A DNA stretch of 64,000 nt from Siderastrea radians (taxonomy: Eukaryota > Cnidaria > Anthozoa > Scleractinia > Rhizangiidae): positions 10,201,451-10,265,450 of the forward strand of contig OZ024897.1 in NCBI GenBank assembly GCA_964017195.1. Reading direction: 5' to 3'. Each line of letters opens with the position of its first letter. Within the stretch, counting starts at the first letter, position 1. The translations under genes and the position numbers were made by a program. This document shows, piece after piece, positions 32,740 through 45,700 of the stretch. Under the pieces are notes generated by a model that saw only the letters and a list, made by a program, of their open reading frames with translations, searched no databases and had not been told where the DNA came from.

Positions 32740-35700
32740 GGGTGGTTATTAGTGTGGTTAAAAAGAGGCAGTTTTGGATGGTCAACAGGGTGGTTAAAAA
32801 GAGGCACTTTTGGGGTGGTTATCAGGGTGGTTAAAAAGAGGCAGTTTTCGGTGGTTATTAGTGTTTTTAAAAACAGGCAGTTTTGGGTGGTTATTAGTGT
32901 GGTTAAAAAGATGCAGTTTTCGGTGGTTATTAGTTTGGTTAAAAAGATGCAGTTTTGGGTGGTTAGTAGTGTGATTAAAAAGATGCAGTTTTGTGTGGTT
33001 ATTAGTGTGGTAAAAAAGAGGCTGTTTTCGGTGGTTATTAGTGTGGTAAAAAAGAGGCAGTTTCGGGTGGTTACCAGGATGGTTAAAAAGAGACAGTTTT
33101 GGCTGGTTATTAGTGTGGTTAACAAGAGGAAGTTTTGGTGGTTATCAGGGTGGTTAAAAAGAGGCAGTTTTGGGTGATTATTAGTGTGGTTAAGAAGAAG
33201 CCGTTTTTGATGGTTATCAGTGTGGTTAAAAAGAGGCAGTTTGGGTTGTTATTACTGTGGTTAAAAAGAGGCAGTTTTGGGTGGTCAACAGGGTGGTTAA
33301 AAAGAGGCAGTTTCGGGAGGTTATCAGGTTGGTTAAAAAGAGGCAGTTTTTGGTGGTTATTAGAGTGGTTAAAGAGAGGCAGTTTTGGGTGGTTAACAGG
33401 GTGGTTAAAAAAAGGCAGTTTGGGTAGTTATTAGTGTGGTTAAAGAGAGGTAGTTTTGGGTGGTTAACAGGGTGGTTAAAAAGAGGCAGTTTTGGGTAGT
33501 TATTTGTGTATTTAAAAAGGGGCAGTTTCGGGGGATTATTAGTGTGGATAAAAGAGGCAGTTTCGGGTGGTTATTAGTGTGGTTAAAAAGAGGCAGTTTT
33601 GGGTGCTTGTTAGTGTGGTTAAAAATAGGCAGTTTTAGGTGGTTATTAGTGTGGTTAAAAATAGGCAGTTTTCGGTGGTTATTAGTGTGTTTAAAAAGAG
33701 GCAGTTTTAGGTGGTTGTTAGTGTGGTTAAAAAGAGGCTGTTTTGGGTGGTTCTTAGTGTGGTTAAAAAAGGGCAGTTTTGGGCGGTTATTAGTGTGGTT
33801 AAAAAAGGGCAGTTTTGGGTGGTTATTAGTGTCGTTAAAAAGATTTAGTTTTGGGTGGTTATTAGTGTGGTTGAAAAGAGGCAGTTTTGGGTGGTTAACA
33901 GGGTGGTTAAAAAATGGCAGTTTCGGGTAGTTATCATCGTGGTTAAAAAGAGGCAGTTTTTGGTGGTTATTAGTGTGGTTAAAAAGGGGCAGTTTTGGGT
34001 GGCTATTAGCGTGGTTAAAAATAGGCAGTTTTGGGTGGTTATTAGGTGGTTAACAAGAGGCAGTTTTGGGTTGTTATTAGTGTGGTTAAAAAAAATCAGT
34101 TTTGGATGGTTATTAGGGTGGTTAAAAAGAGGCAGTTTTGGGTAGTTATTAGTGTGGTTAAAAAGAGGCAGTTTCGGGGGATTATTAGTGTGGATAAAAG
34201 AGGCAGTTTCGGGTGGTTATTAGTGTGGTTAAAAAGAGGCAGTTTTGGGTTGTTGTTAGTGTGGTTAAAAATAGGCAGTCTTAGGTGGTTATTAGTGTGG
34301 TTAAAAATAGGCAGTTTTCGGTGGTTATTAGTGTGTTTAAAAAGAGGCAGTCTTAGGTGGTTGTTAGTGTGGTTAAAAAGAGGCTGTTTTGGGTGGTTCT
34401 TAGTGTGGTTAAAAAAGGGCAGTTTTGGGCGGTTATTAGTGTGGTTAAAAAAGGGCAGTTTTGGGTGGTTATTAGTGTCGTTAAAAAGATTTAGTTTTGG
34501 GTGGTTATTAGTGTGGTTGAAAAGAGGCAGTTTTAGGTGGTTAACAGGGTGGTTAAAAAAAGGCAGTTTCGGGTAGTTATCATTGTGGTTAAAAAGAGGC
34601 AGTTTTTGGTGGTTATTAGTGTGGTTAAAAAGGGGCAGTTTTGGGTGGCTATTAGCGTGGTTAAAAATAGGCAGTTTTGGGTGGTTATTAGGGTGGTTAA
34701 CAAGAGGCAGTTTTGGGTAGTTATTAGTGTGGTTAAAAACAAGCAGTTTCGGGGGATTATTAGTGTGGATAAAAGAGGCAGTTTCGGGTGGTTATTAGTG
34801 TGGTTAAAAAGAGGCAGTTTTGGGTAGTTATTAGTGTGGTTAAAGAGAGGTAGTTTTGGGTGGTTAACAGGGTGGTTAAAAAGAGGCAGTTTCGGGTGGT
34901 TATTAGGGTGGTTAAAAAGAGGCAGTTTTGGGTAGTTATTTGTGTATTTAAAAAGGGGCAGTTTTGGGTGGTTACTAGAGTGGTTAAAAAGAGGCAGTGT
35001 TGGGTGGTTATTAGTGTGGTTAAATAGAGGCAGTTTTGGGTGGTTATTAGGTTGGTTATAAAGAGGCACTTTTTGGTTGTGATTAAGGTGATTAAAAAGA
35101 GGCAGTTTTTTGTTGTTATTAGGGTTGTTAAAAAGGGGCAGTTTTGGGCGGTTATTAGTGTGGTTAAAAACAGGCAGTTTCGGGTGGTTATTAGTGTGGT
35201 TAAAAAGAGGCAGTTTTGGGTGGTTATTAGTGTGGTTAAAAACAGTCAATTTTGGTGGTTATCATGGTGGTTAAAAAGAGGCCCTTTTGGGTGGTTATTA
35301 GTGTGGCGAAAAACAGGCAGTTTTGGATGGTTATTAGTGTGGTTAAAAAATAGGAAGTCTTGGTTGGTTATTAGTGTGTTTAAAAAAAGGCAGTTTAGGT
35401 GGTCGTTAGTGTGGTTTAAAAGAGGTTGTTTCGGGTAGTTATCATTGTGGTTAAAAAGAGGCAGTTTTTGGTGGTTATTAGTGTGGTTAAAAAGGGGCAG
35501 TTTTGGGTGGCTATTAGCGTGGTTAAAAATAGGCAGTTTTGGGTGGTTATTAGTGTGGTTAAAAAAAGGCAGGTTTGGATGGTTATTAGTATGGTTAAAA
35601 GGGGCAGTTTTAGGTGGTTATTAGTCTGGTTAAAAAGGGGCAGTTTTGGGCGGTTATTAGTGTGGTTAAAAACAGGCAGTTTCGGGTGGTTATTAGTGTG

Positions 35701-36058
35701 GTTAAAAAGAGGCAGTTTTGGGTGGTTATTAGTGTGGTTAAAAACAGTCAATTTTGGTGGTTATCATGGTGGTTAAAAAGAGGCCCTTTTGGGTGGTTAT
35801 TAGTGTGGCGAAAAACAGGCAGTTTTGGATGGTTATTAGTGTGGTTAAAAAATAGGAAGTCTTGGTTGGTTATTAGTGTGTTTAAAAAAAGGCAGTTTAG
35901 GTGGTCGTTAGTGTGGTTTAAAAGAGGTTGTTTCGGGTAGTTATCATTGTGGTTAAAAAGAGGCAGTTTTTGGTGGTTATTAGTGTGGTTAAAAAGGGGC
36001 AGTTTTGGGTGGCTATTAGCGTGGTTAAAAATAGGCAGTTTTGGGTGGTTATTAGTGT
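32740..36058 (+). repeat. 36-bp minisatellite array, block 4
   Basis: Includes GATGCAG-rich units at 32900-33000, a cassette with TTTCGGGGGATTATTAG at 33525, 34171 and 34746 (spacings 646 and 575 bp), and a 502-bp tandem duplication at about 35143-36058. From about 34830 it pairs with 51640 onwards. No gene is seen. Confidence 0.96.
35143..36058 (+). repeat. Tandem duplication, 502 bp
   Basis: GTTTTGGGCGGTTATTAG begins at 35141 and 35643, and the following variants, including GTGGCGAAAAACAGG and AAATAGGAAGTCTTGG, repeat in the same order. The second copy is interrupted at 36059 by the foldback element, so the first copy (35549-35560) supplies the empty site. Confidence 0.85.
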
Positions 36059-36708
36059 CACGCCGGGCCAGCATGAGGCCTGAAGCGGCACTCTAGGAAT
36101 AACTTTTGTGTTTTTAATCCAGTGAAGCTCAAACTTTGCAACATAACAGACTTTTCAATTGCAAACAATCGTATGATTTTTGTTCTTCGATTTTAACGGT
36201 TTTTGGCGGGAAAATGACGTCATACAAATGACGTCAAAATTTTATTTTCACCTGATGACTGACTTATTGCGCGATTTCAAAAGGATATGATGAGACGAAT
36301 TCAAATATGAAAAAATAATTGAAAAAGCTTTATCGATTCAAAAGATACGACAATCTGAATTTTGAATTTCCCGCCATTTTGTTACTATATTTAGAACTTT
36401 GGCAAATTTCAAAATGCAATATCTTTTGAACCGATAAAGCTTTTTCAATTATTTTTTCACATTTGAATTTGTCTCAACATATTCTTTCCAAATCGTGTAC
36501 TAGTTTAGTGATACGGTGAAAATAAAATTTTGACGTCATCTGTATGACGTCATTTTCCCGCCAAAACCCGTTAAAATCGAAAAACAAAAATCATACGATT
36601 GTTTGAAATTGAAAAGTCTGTTATGTTGCAAAGTTTGAGCTTCACTGGATTAAAAACACAAAAGTTATTCCTAGAGTGCCGCTTCAGGCCTCATGCTGGC
36701 CCGGCGTG
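36059..36708. mobile_element. 650-bp foldback element with 3-bp target duplication
   Basis: The outer arms 36059-36252 and 36515-36708 are inverted repeats of 194 bp differing at four positions by eye. Ends are CACGCCGGGCCAGC and GCTGGCCCGGCGTG. The inner part also pairs, e.g. AATAATTGAAAAAGCTTTAT with its complement, leaving a small central loop, so the whole element can fold into one long hairpin. TGT at 36056-36058 and 36709-36711 is the target duplication. Empty sites reading ATTAGTGTGGTT exist at 35549-35560 and 52360-52371. It encodes no protein, so it is a non-autonomous DNA element. A 3-bp duplication is compatible with PIF/Harbinger-type mobilisation, but this is inference. Confidence 0.9.
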
Positions 36709-39700
36709 TGTGGTTAAAAAAAGGCAGGTTTGGATGGTTATTAGTATGGTTAAAAGGGGCAGTTTTAGGTGGTTATTAGTCTGGTTAAAAAGAGGCAGTT
36801 TTGGGTGGTTATTAGTGTGGTTAAAAAGAGACAGATTCAGGTGGTTAACAGGATGGTTAAAAAGACGCAGTTTTCTGTAGTTATTAGTGTGGTTAAAAAT
36901 AGGCAGTTTTGGTTGTTCTCAGGGTGGTTAAAAAAGGCAGTTTTGGGTGGTTATTAGTGTGGTTAAAAATGGGCAGTTTTGGGTGGTTATGAGTGTTGTT
37001 AAAAAGAGGCAGTTTTGGATAGTTGTTAGTGTGGTTAAAAAAAGCAGTTTTGGCGGTTATCAGGGTGGCTAAAAAGAGGCAGTTTTGGGTGGTTATTAGT
37101 GTGGTTAAATAGGAGCAGTTTTGAGTGGTTATTAGTGTTGTTAAAAAGAGGCAGTTTTGGGTGGTTAACAGGGTGGTTAAAAAAAGGCAGTTTCGGGTAG
37201 TTATCATTGTGGTTAAAAAGAGGCAGTTTTTGGTGGTTATTAGTGTGGTTAAAAAGGGGCAGTTTTGGGTGGCTATTAGCGTGGTTAAAAATAGGCAGTT
37301 TTGGGTGGTTATTAGGGTGGTTAACAAGAGGCAGTTTTGGGTTGTTATTAGTGTGGTTAAAAAGATTCAGGTTTGGATGGTTATTAGGGTGGTTAAAAAG
37401 AGGCAGTTTTGGGTAGTTATAAGTGTGGTTAAAAAGAGGCAGTTTCGGGGGATTATTAGTGTGGATAAAAGAGGCAGTTTCGGGTGGTTATTAGTGTGGT
37501 TAAAAAGATTCAGTTTTGGGTGGTTGTTAGTGTGGTTAAAAATAGGCAGTTTTAGGTGGTTATTAGTGTGGTTAAAAATAGGCAGTTTTCGGTGGTTATT
37601 AGTGTGTTTAAAAAGAGGCAGTTTTAGGTGGTCGTTAGTGTGGTTAAAAAGAGGCTATTTTGGGTGGTTCTTAGTGTGGTTAAAAGGAAGCAGTTTTAGG
37701 TGGTTATTAGTGTTGTTAAAAAGTGGCCGTTTTGGGTGGTAAACAGCGTGGTTAAAAAAAAGCAGTTTTGGGTGATTATTGGGGTGGTTAAAAAGAGACA
37801 GTTTTGGGTGGTTATTAGTGTGGTTAAAAAGGGGAAGTCTTGGGTGGTTATTACTGTGGTTAAAAAGAGGCAGTTTTAGGTGGTTATTAGTGTGGTTAAA
37901 AAGAGGCAGTTTTGGGTGGTTCTTTGGGTGGTTAAGAAGAGGCACTTTTCGGTGGTTATTAAGGTGGTTTAAAAGAGGCAGTTTTCGGTGGTTAGTAGCT
38001 AGGGTGGTTAAAAAGGGGCAGTTTTGGGCGGTTATTGGTGTGGTTAAAAAGAGGCAGTTTCGGGTGGTTATTAGTGTGGATAAAAAGAGGCAGTTTAGGG
38101 TGGTTATTAGTGTGGGTAAAACAGGCAGATAAGGGTGGTTATTAAGGTGGTTAAAAAGAAGCAGTTTTGAGTGGTTATTGGCGTTGTTAAAAAGAGGCAG
38201 TTTTGGGTGGTTAACAGGGGGATTAAAAAGAGGCCGTTTCGGCTGCTTATCAGGGTGGTTAAAAATAGGCAGTTTTGGGTGGTTATTGGGGTGGTTAAAA
38301 GTAGGCATTTTTGGGTGGTTATTAGGGTGGTTAAAAAGAGGCAATTTTGGGCGGTTATTAGTGTGGTTAAAAAATGGCAGTTTTGGGTGGTTATTAGTGT
38401 CGTTAAAAAGATTTAGTTTTGGGTGGTTATTAGTGTGGTTGAAAAGAGGCTGTTTTGGTTGGTTAACAGCGTGGTTACAAAGAGGCAGTTTTGGGCGATT
38501 ATTAGTGTAGTTAAAAAGAGGCAGTTTTGGGTGGTTAACAGGCTGGTTAAAAAGAGGCAGTTTTGGGTGGTTATTAGGGTGGTTACAAAGAGGCAGTTTT
38601 TAGAGGTTATTAGTGTGGGTAAAAAGAGTCAGTTTTGGCTTGTTATTAAAGTGGTTAAAAAGGGGCGGTTTTGGGTGGTTATTAGTGTGGTTAAAAAGAG
38701 GCAGTTTTGGGTGATTATTACTGTGGTTAAAACGAGGTAGTTTTGCCTGGTGAAGACGGTGGTTAAAAAGAGGCAGTTTTGGGGTGGTTTTTAGTGTGGT
38801 TAAAAAGAGGCAGTTTTCGGTGCTCATCAGGGTGGTTACAATAGGGCAGTTTTGGGTGGTCATTAGTGTGGTTAAAAAGAGGCAGGTTTGGGTGGTTATT
38901 AGTATGGTAAAAAAGGGGCAGTTTTAGGTTGTTATTAGTCTGGTTAAAAAGAGGCAGGTTTGGGTGGTTATTAGTATGGTAAAAAAGGGGCAGTTTTAGG
39001 TTGTTATTAGTCTGGTTAAAAAGAGGCAGTTTTGGGTGGTTGTTAGTGTGGTTAAAAAGATTCAGTTTTGGGTGGTTATTACGGTGGTTAAAAAAATTCA
39101 GTTTTGGGCGGTTATTAGTCTTGTTAAAAAGAGCAGTTTCGGGTGTTTCTTAGTGTGGTTAAAAAGAGGCAGTTTGGGGTGGTTCTTAGTGTGGTTAAAA
39201 AGAGGCAGTTTTCGGTGGTCATCAGGGTGGTTAAAATGGGGCAGTTTTGGGTGGTTATTAGTGTGGTTAAAAAGAAGCAGTTTTGGGTAGTTGTTAGTGT
39301 GGTTAAAAAGAGGCAGTTTTGGGTGGTTATTAGTGCGGTTAAAAAGAGACAGTTGCAGGTGGTTAACAGGATGGTTAAAAAGACGCAGTTTTCTGTAGTT
39401 ATTAGTGTGGTTAAAAAGAGGCAGTTTTGGTTGTTCTCAGGGTGGTTAAAAAAGGCAGTTTTGGGTGGTTATTAGTGTGGTTAAAATTGGGCAGTTTCTG
39501 CTGGTTATGAGTGTGGTTAAAAAGAGGCAATTTTGGGTAGTTACTAGTTTGGTTAAAAAAGGCAGTTTTGGTGGTTATCATTGTGGTTAAAAAGAGGCAG
39601 TTTTGGTTCGTTATTAGTGTGGTTAAAAAGAGGCAGTTTTGTGTGGTTATTAGTGTGGTTAAAAAAGGGCAGTTTTGGGTGGTTATTAGTGTGGTAAAAA

Positions 39701-42700
39701 AGAGGCAGTTTTTGGGTGGTTATAAGTGTGGTTAAAAAGAGGCAGTTTCGGGTGTTTAACAGGGTGGTTATAAAGGGGCAGTTTTGGGTAGTTATTAGTG
39801 TGGTTAAAAAGAAGCAGTTTTGGTTGTTATCAGGGTGGTTAAAAACAGGCAGTTTCGGGAGATTAACAGGGTGGTTAATAAGGGATAGTTTTGGGTAGTT
39901 ATTAGTGTGGTTAAAAAAAACAGTTTTGATGGTTATCAGGGTGGTTAAAAAGAGACAGTTTTGGTTGGGAACAGGGTGGTATAAAAGAGGCAGTTTTGGG
40001 TGGTTATTAGTGGGGTTAAAAATGGGCAGTTTTAGGTGGTTATTAGTGTGGTTTAAAAGAGGCAGTTTTGGGTGGTTATTAGTGTGGTTAAAAAGATTCA
40101 GTTTTGGGTGGTTTTTAGGGTGGTTAAAAAGAGGCACTTTTCGGTGGTTATTAGTGTTGTTAAAAATGGGCAGTTTTAGGTGGTTATTAGTGTGGTTTAA
40201 AAGAGGCAGTTTTGGGTGGTTATTAATGTGGTAAAAAAGATTCAGTTTTGGGTGGTTATTAGGATGGTTAAAAAAAGGCAGTTTTGGGCGGTTATTAGGG
40301 TGGTTAAAAAGGGGCAGTTTTGGGCGGTTATTAGTGTGGTTAAAAAGAGGCAGTTTCTGGTGGTTATTCGTGTGGTTAAAAAGAGGCAGTTTTGGTTGTT
40401 TATTAGTGTGATTAAAAAGAGGCAGTTTTGGGTGGTATTAGAGTGGTTAAGAAGAGGCAGTTTTGGGTGGTTATTAGTGTGGTTAAAAAGAGGCAGTTTC
40501 GGGTGGTTAACAGGGTTGTTTAAAAGTGGCAGTTTTGGGTAGTTATTAGTGTGGTTAAAAAGAAGCAGTTTTAATGGTTATCAGGGTGGTTAAAAAGAGG
40601 CAGTTTTGGGTGGTTATTAGTGTGGCTAAAAAGAGGCCGCGATGGGTGGTTATGAGTGTGGTTAAAAAGAGGCAACTTTGCGTAGTTATTAGTGTGGTTA
40701 AAAAGAGGCAGTTTTGGTGTTATCATGGTGGTTAAAAAGAGGCAGTTTTGGGTGGTTATTAGTGTGGTTAAAAAGGAGCACTTTTGGGTGGTCATTACGG
40801 TGATTAAAAAAAGGTAGTTTTGCGTGGTTATTAGTGTGGTTAAAAAGAGGCAGTTTCGGGTGAATGTCACGGTGGTTAAAAAGAGGCAGTTTCGGGTGAA
40901 TATCACGGTGGTTCACAAGAGGCCGTTCTGGGTGGTTATGAGTGTGGTTAAAAAGGGGGAATTTTCGGTAGTTATTAGTTAGGTTAAAAAGGCAGTTTTG
41001 GTGGTTATCATGGTGGTTAATAAGGGGCAGTTTAGGGTGGTTATTAGTGTGGATAAAAGAGGCAGTTTCGGGTGGTTATTAGTGTGGATAAAAGAGGCAG
41101 TTTTGGGTAGTTATTAGTGTGATTAAAAAGAGGCAGTTTTGGGGGATTATTAATGTGGTTAAAAAGAGGCAGTATTGGGGGATTATTAGTGTGGTTAAAA
41201 AAAGGCAGTTTCGGGTGGTTATTAGTGTGGATAAAAGAGGCAGTTTCGGGTGGTTATTAGTGTGGTTAAAAAGAGGCAGTTTTGGGTGGTTGTTAGTGTG
41301 GTTAAAAATAGGCAGTTTTAGGTGGTTATTAGTGTTGTTAAAAATAGGCAGTTTTGGGTGGTTATTACTGTGGTTAAAAATAGGCAGTTTTGGGTGGTTA
41401 TTAGTGTGTTTAAAAAGAGGCAGTTTTAGGTGGTTGTTAGTGTGGTTAAAAAGAGGCTGTTTTGGGTGGTTCTTAGTGTGGTTAAAAGGAAGAAGTTTTA
41501 GGTGGTTATTAGTGTTGTTAAAAAGGGGCCGTTTTGGGTGGTTCACAGCGTGGTTAAAAAAAAGCAGTTTTGGGTAATTATTAGGGTGGTTAAAAACAGA
41601 TAGTTTTGGGTGGTTATTAGTGTGGTTAAAAAGGGGAAGTTTTGGGTGGTTATTAGTGTGGTTAATAAGAGGCAGTTTTAGGTGGTTATAAGTGTGGTTA
41701 AAAAGAGGCAGTTTTGGGTAGTTATTTGGGTGGTTAAGAAGAGGCACTTTTCGGTGGTTATTAAGGTGGTTAAAAAGAGGCCGTTTTCGGTGGTTATTAG
41801 TGTGGTTAAAAACAGTCAAATTTGGTGGTTATCATGGTGGTTAAAAAGAGGCCCTTTTGGGTGGTTATTAGTGTGGTTAAAAACAGGCAGTTTTGGATGG
41901 TTATTAGTGTGGTTAAAAATAGGAAGTTTTGGTTGGTTATTAGTGTGTTTAAAAAAAGGCAGTTTTAGGTCGTCGTTAGTGTGGTTAAAAAGAGGCTGTT
42001 TTGGGTGGTTCTTAGTGTGGTTAAAACGAAGCAGTTTTAGGTGGTTATTAGTGTTGTTAAAAAGGGGCCGTTTTGGGTGGTTAACAGCGTGGTTAAAAAG
42101 AGGCACTTTTGGGTGATTATTAAGGTGGTTAAAAAGAGACAGTTTTGGGTGGTTATTAGTGTCTTTAAAAAGAGGAAGTTTTGGGTGGTTATTAGTGTGG
42201 TTAAAAAAAGGCAGTTTTGGCTGGTTATTTGGGTGGTTAAGAAAAGGCACTTTTCGGTGGTTATTAAGGTGATTAAAAAAAGGTAGTTTTGCGTGGTTAT
42301 TAGTGTGGTTAAAAAGAGGCAGTTTCGGGTGAATGTCACGGTGGTTAAAAAGAGGCAGTTTCGGGTGAATATCACGGTGGTTCACAAGAGGCCGTTCTGG
42401 GTGGTTATGAGTGTGGTTAAAAAGGGGGAATTTTCGGTAGTTATTAGTTAGGTTAAAAAGGCAGTTTTGGTGGTTATCATGGTGGTTAATAAGGGGCAGT
42501 TTAGGGTGGTTATTAGTGTGGATAAAAGAGGCAGTTTCGGGTGGTTATTAGTGTGGATAAAAGAGGCAGTTTTGGGTAGTTATTAGTGTGATTAAAAAGA
42601 GGCAGTTTTGGGGGATTATTAATGTGGTTAAAAAGAGGCAGTATTGGGGGATTATTAGTGTGGTTAAAAAAAGGCAGTTTCGGGTGGTTATTAGTGTGGA

Positions 42701-45700
42701 TAAAAGAGGCAGTTTCGGGTGGTTATTAGTGTGGTTAAAAAGAGGCAGTTTTGGGTGGTTGTTAGTGTGGTTAAAAATAGGCAGTTTTAGGTGGTTATTA
42801 GTGTTGTTAAAAATAGGCAGTTTTGGGTGGTTATTACTGTGGTTAAAAATAGGCAGTTTTGGGTGGTTATTAGTGTGTTTAAAAAGAGGCAGTTTTAGGT
42901 GGTTGTTAGTGTGGTTAAAAAGAGGCTGTTTTGGGTGGTTCTTAGTGTGGTTAAAAGGAAGAAGTTTTAGGTGGTTATTAGTGTTGTTAAAAAGGGGCCG
43001 TTTTGGGTGGTTCACAGCGTGGTTAAAAAAAAGCAGTTTTGGGTGATTATTAGGGTGGTTAAAAACAGATAGTTTTGGGTGGTTATTAGTGTGGTTAAAA
43101 AGGGGAAGTTTTGGGTGGTTATTAGTGTGGTTAATAAGAGGCAGTTTTAGGTGGTTATAAGTGTGGTTAAAAAGAGGCAGTTTTGGGTAGTTATTTGGGT
43201 GGTTAAGAAGAGGCACTTTTCGGTGGTTATTAAGGTGGTTAAAAAGAGGCCGTTTTCGGTGGTTATTAGTGTGGTTAAAAACAGTCAAATTTGGTGGTTA
43301 TCATGGTGGTTAAAAAGAGGCCCTTTTGGGTGGTTATTAGTGTGGTTAAAAACAGGCAGTTTTGGATGGTTATTAGTGTGGTTAAAAATAGGAAGTTTTG
43401 GTTGGTTATTAGTGTGTTTAAAAAAAGGCAGTTTTAGGTGGTCGTTAGTGTGGTTAAAAAGAGGCTGTTTTGGGTGGTTCTTAGTGTGGTTAAAACGAAG
43501 CAGTTTTAGGTGGTTATTAGTGTTGTTAAAAAGGGGCCGTTTTGGGTGGTTAACAGCGTGGTTAAAAAGAGGCACTTTTGGGTGATTATTAAGGTGGTTA
43601 AAAAGAGACAGTTTTGGGTGGTTATTAGTGTCTTTAAAAAGAGGAAGTTTTGGGTGGTTATTAGTGTGGTTAAAAAAAGGCAGTTTTGGCTGGTTATTTG
43701 GGTGGTTAAGAAAAGGCACTTTTCGGTGGTTATTAAGGTGATTAAAAAAAGGTAGTTTTGCGTGGTTATTAGTGTGGTTAAAAAGAGGCAGTTTCGGGTG
43801 AATGTCACGGTGGTTAAAAAGAGGCAGTTTCGGGTGAATATCACGGTGGTTCACAAGAGGCCGTTCTGGGTGGTTATGAGTGTGGTTAAAAAGGGGGAAT
43901 TTTCGGTAGTTATTAGTTAGGTTAAAAAGGCAGTTTTGGTGGTTATCATGGTGGTTAATAAGGGGCAGTTTAGGGTGGTTATTAGTGTGGATAAAAGAGG
44001 CAGTTTCGGGTGGTTATTAGTGTGGATAAAAGAGGCAGTTTTGGGTAGTTATTAGTGTGATTAAAAAGAGGCAGTTTTGGGGGATTATTAATGTGGTTAA
44101 AAAGAGGCAGTATTGGGGGATTATTAGTGTGGTTAAAAAAAGGCAGTTTCGGGTGGTTATTAGTGTGGATAAAAGAGGCAGTTTCGGGTGGTTATTAGTG
44201 TGGTTAAAAAGAGGCAGTTTTGGGTGGTTGTTAGTGTGGTTAAAAATAGGCAGTTTTAGGTGGTTATTAGTGTTGTTAAAAATAGGCAGTTTTGGGTGGT
44301 TATTACTGTGGTTAAAAATAGGCAGTTTTGGGTGGTTATTAGTGTGTTTAAAAAGAGGCAGTTTTAGGTGGTTGTTAGTGTGGTTAAAAAGAGGCTGTTT
44401 TGGGTGGTTCTTAGTGTGGTTAAAAGGAAGAAGTTTTAGGTGGTTATTAGTGTTGTTAAAAAGGGGCCGTTTTGGGTGGTTCACAGCGTGGTTAAAAAAA
44501 AGCAGTTTTGGGTAATTATTAGGGTGGTTAAAAACAGATAGTTTTGGGTGGTTATTAGTGTGGTTAAAAAGGGGAAGTTTTGGGTGGTTATTAGTGTGGT
44601 TAATAAGAGGCAGTTTTAGGTGGTTATAAGTGTGGTTAAAAAGAGGCAGTTTTGGGTAGTTATTTGGGTGGTTAAGAAGAGGCACTTTTCGGTGGTTATT
44701 AAGGTGGTTAAAAAGAGGCCGTTTTCGGTGGTTATTAGTGTGGTTAAAAACAGTCAAATTTGGTGGTTATCATGGTGGTTAAAAAGAGGCCCTTTTGGGT
44801 GGTTATTAGTGTGGTTAAAAACAGGCAGTTTTGGATGGTTATTAGTGTGGTTAAAAATAGGAAGTTTTGGTTGGTTATTAGTGTGTTTAAAAAAAGGCAG
44901 TTTTAGGTCGTCGTTAGTGTGGTTAAAAAGAGGCTGTTTTGGGTGGTTCTTAGTGTGGTTAAAACGAAGCAGTTTTAGGTGGTTATTAGTGTTGTTAAAA
45001 AGGGGCCGTTTTGGGTGGTTAACAGCGTGGTTAAAAAGAGGCACTTTTGGGTGATTATTAAGGTGGTTAAAAAGAGACAGTTTTGGGTGGTTATTAGTGT
45101 CTTTAAAAAGAGGAAGTTTTGGGTGGTTATTAGTGTGGTTAAAAAAAGGCAGTTTTGGCTGGTTATTTGGGTGGTTAAGAAAAGGCACTTTTCGGTGGTT
45201 ATTAAGGTGGTTAAAAAGAGGCAGTTTTCGGTGGTTATTAGGGTGGTTAAAAAGAGGCAGTTTTCGGTGGTTATTAAGGTGGTTAAAAAGAGGCAGTTTT
45301 CGGTGGTTATTACGGTGGTTAGAAAGGGGCAGCTTTGGGCGGTTATTAGTGTGGTTAAAAAGAGGCAGTTTCGGGTGGTTAACAAGGTGGTTAAAAAGGG
45401 GCAGTTTTAGGTGGTTATTAGTTTGGTTAAAAAGAGGCAGTTTTGGGTGGTTATTAGTGTGGTTAAAAAGATTAAGGTTTGGATGGCTATTAGGGTGGTT
45501 AAAAAGAAGTAGTTTTAGGCGGTTATTAGTGTGGTTAAAAAGAGGCAGTTTCCGGTGGTTATTAGTGTGGTTAAAAAGAGGCAGTTTTGGGTCTTTAATA
45601 GTGTGGTTAAAAAGACGCAGTTTTGGGTGGTTATTAGTGTGGTTAAAAAGAGGCAGTTTTGGGTGGTTATTAGTGTGGTTAAAAAGAGACAGATTTAGGT

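Larger units (their letters stand above)
34830..38780 (+). repeat. Segmental duplication partner of 51640-55190
   Basis: Variant order matches the block at 51640-55190 with offsets of 16,812 bp at the left, 15,692 bp in the middle and 16,339-16,411 bp at the right. The offset changes come from differences between the copies. This copy has an extra 502-bp tandem duplication and the 650-bp foldback element. The other copy has an extra 647-bp duplication (53134 and 53781). The GCCTGGTGAAGACGGTGG string marks the right end. Confidence 0.8.

Noticed and set aside
36599..36880. 93-residue frame running out of the foldback element into satellite
   Set aside because: It spans the insertion junction of a non-coding inverted-repeat element.
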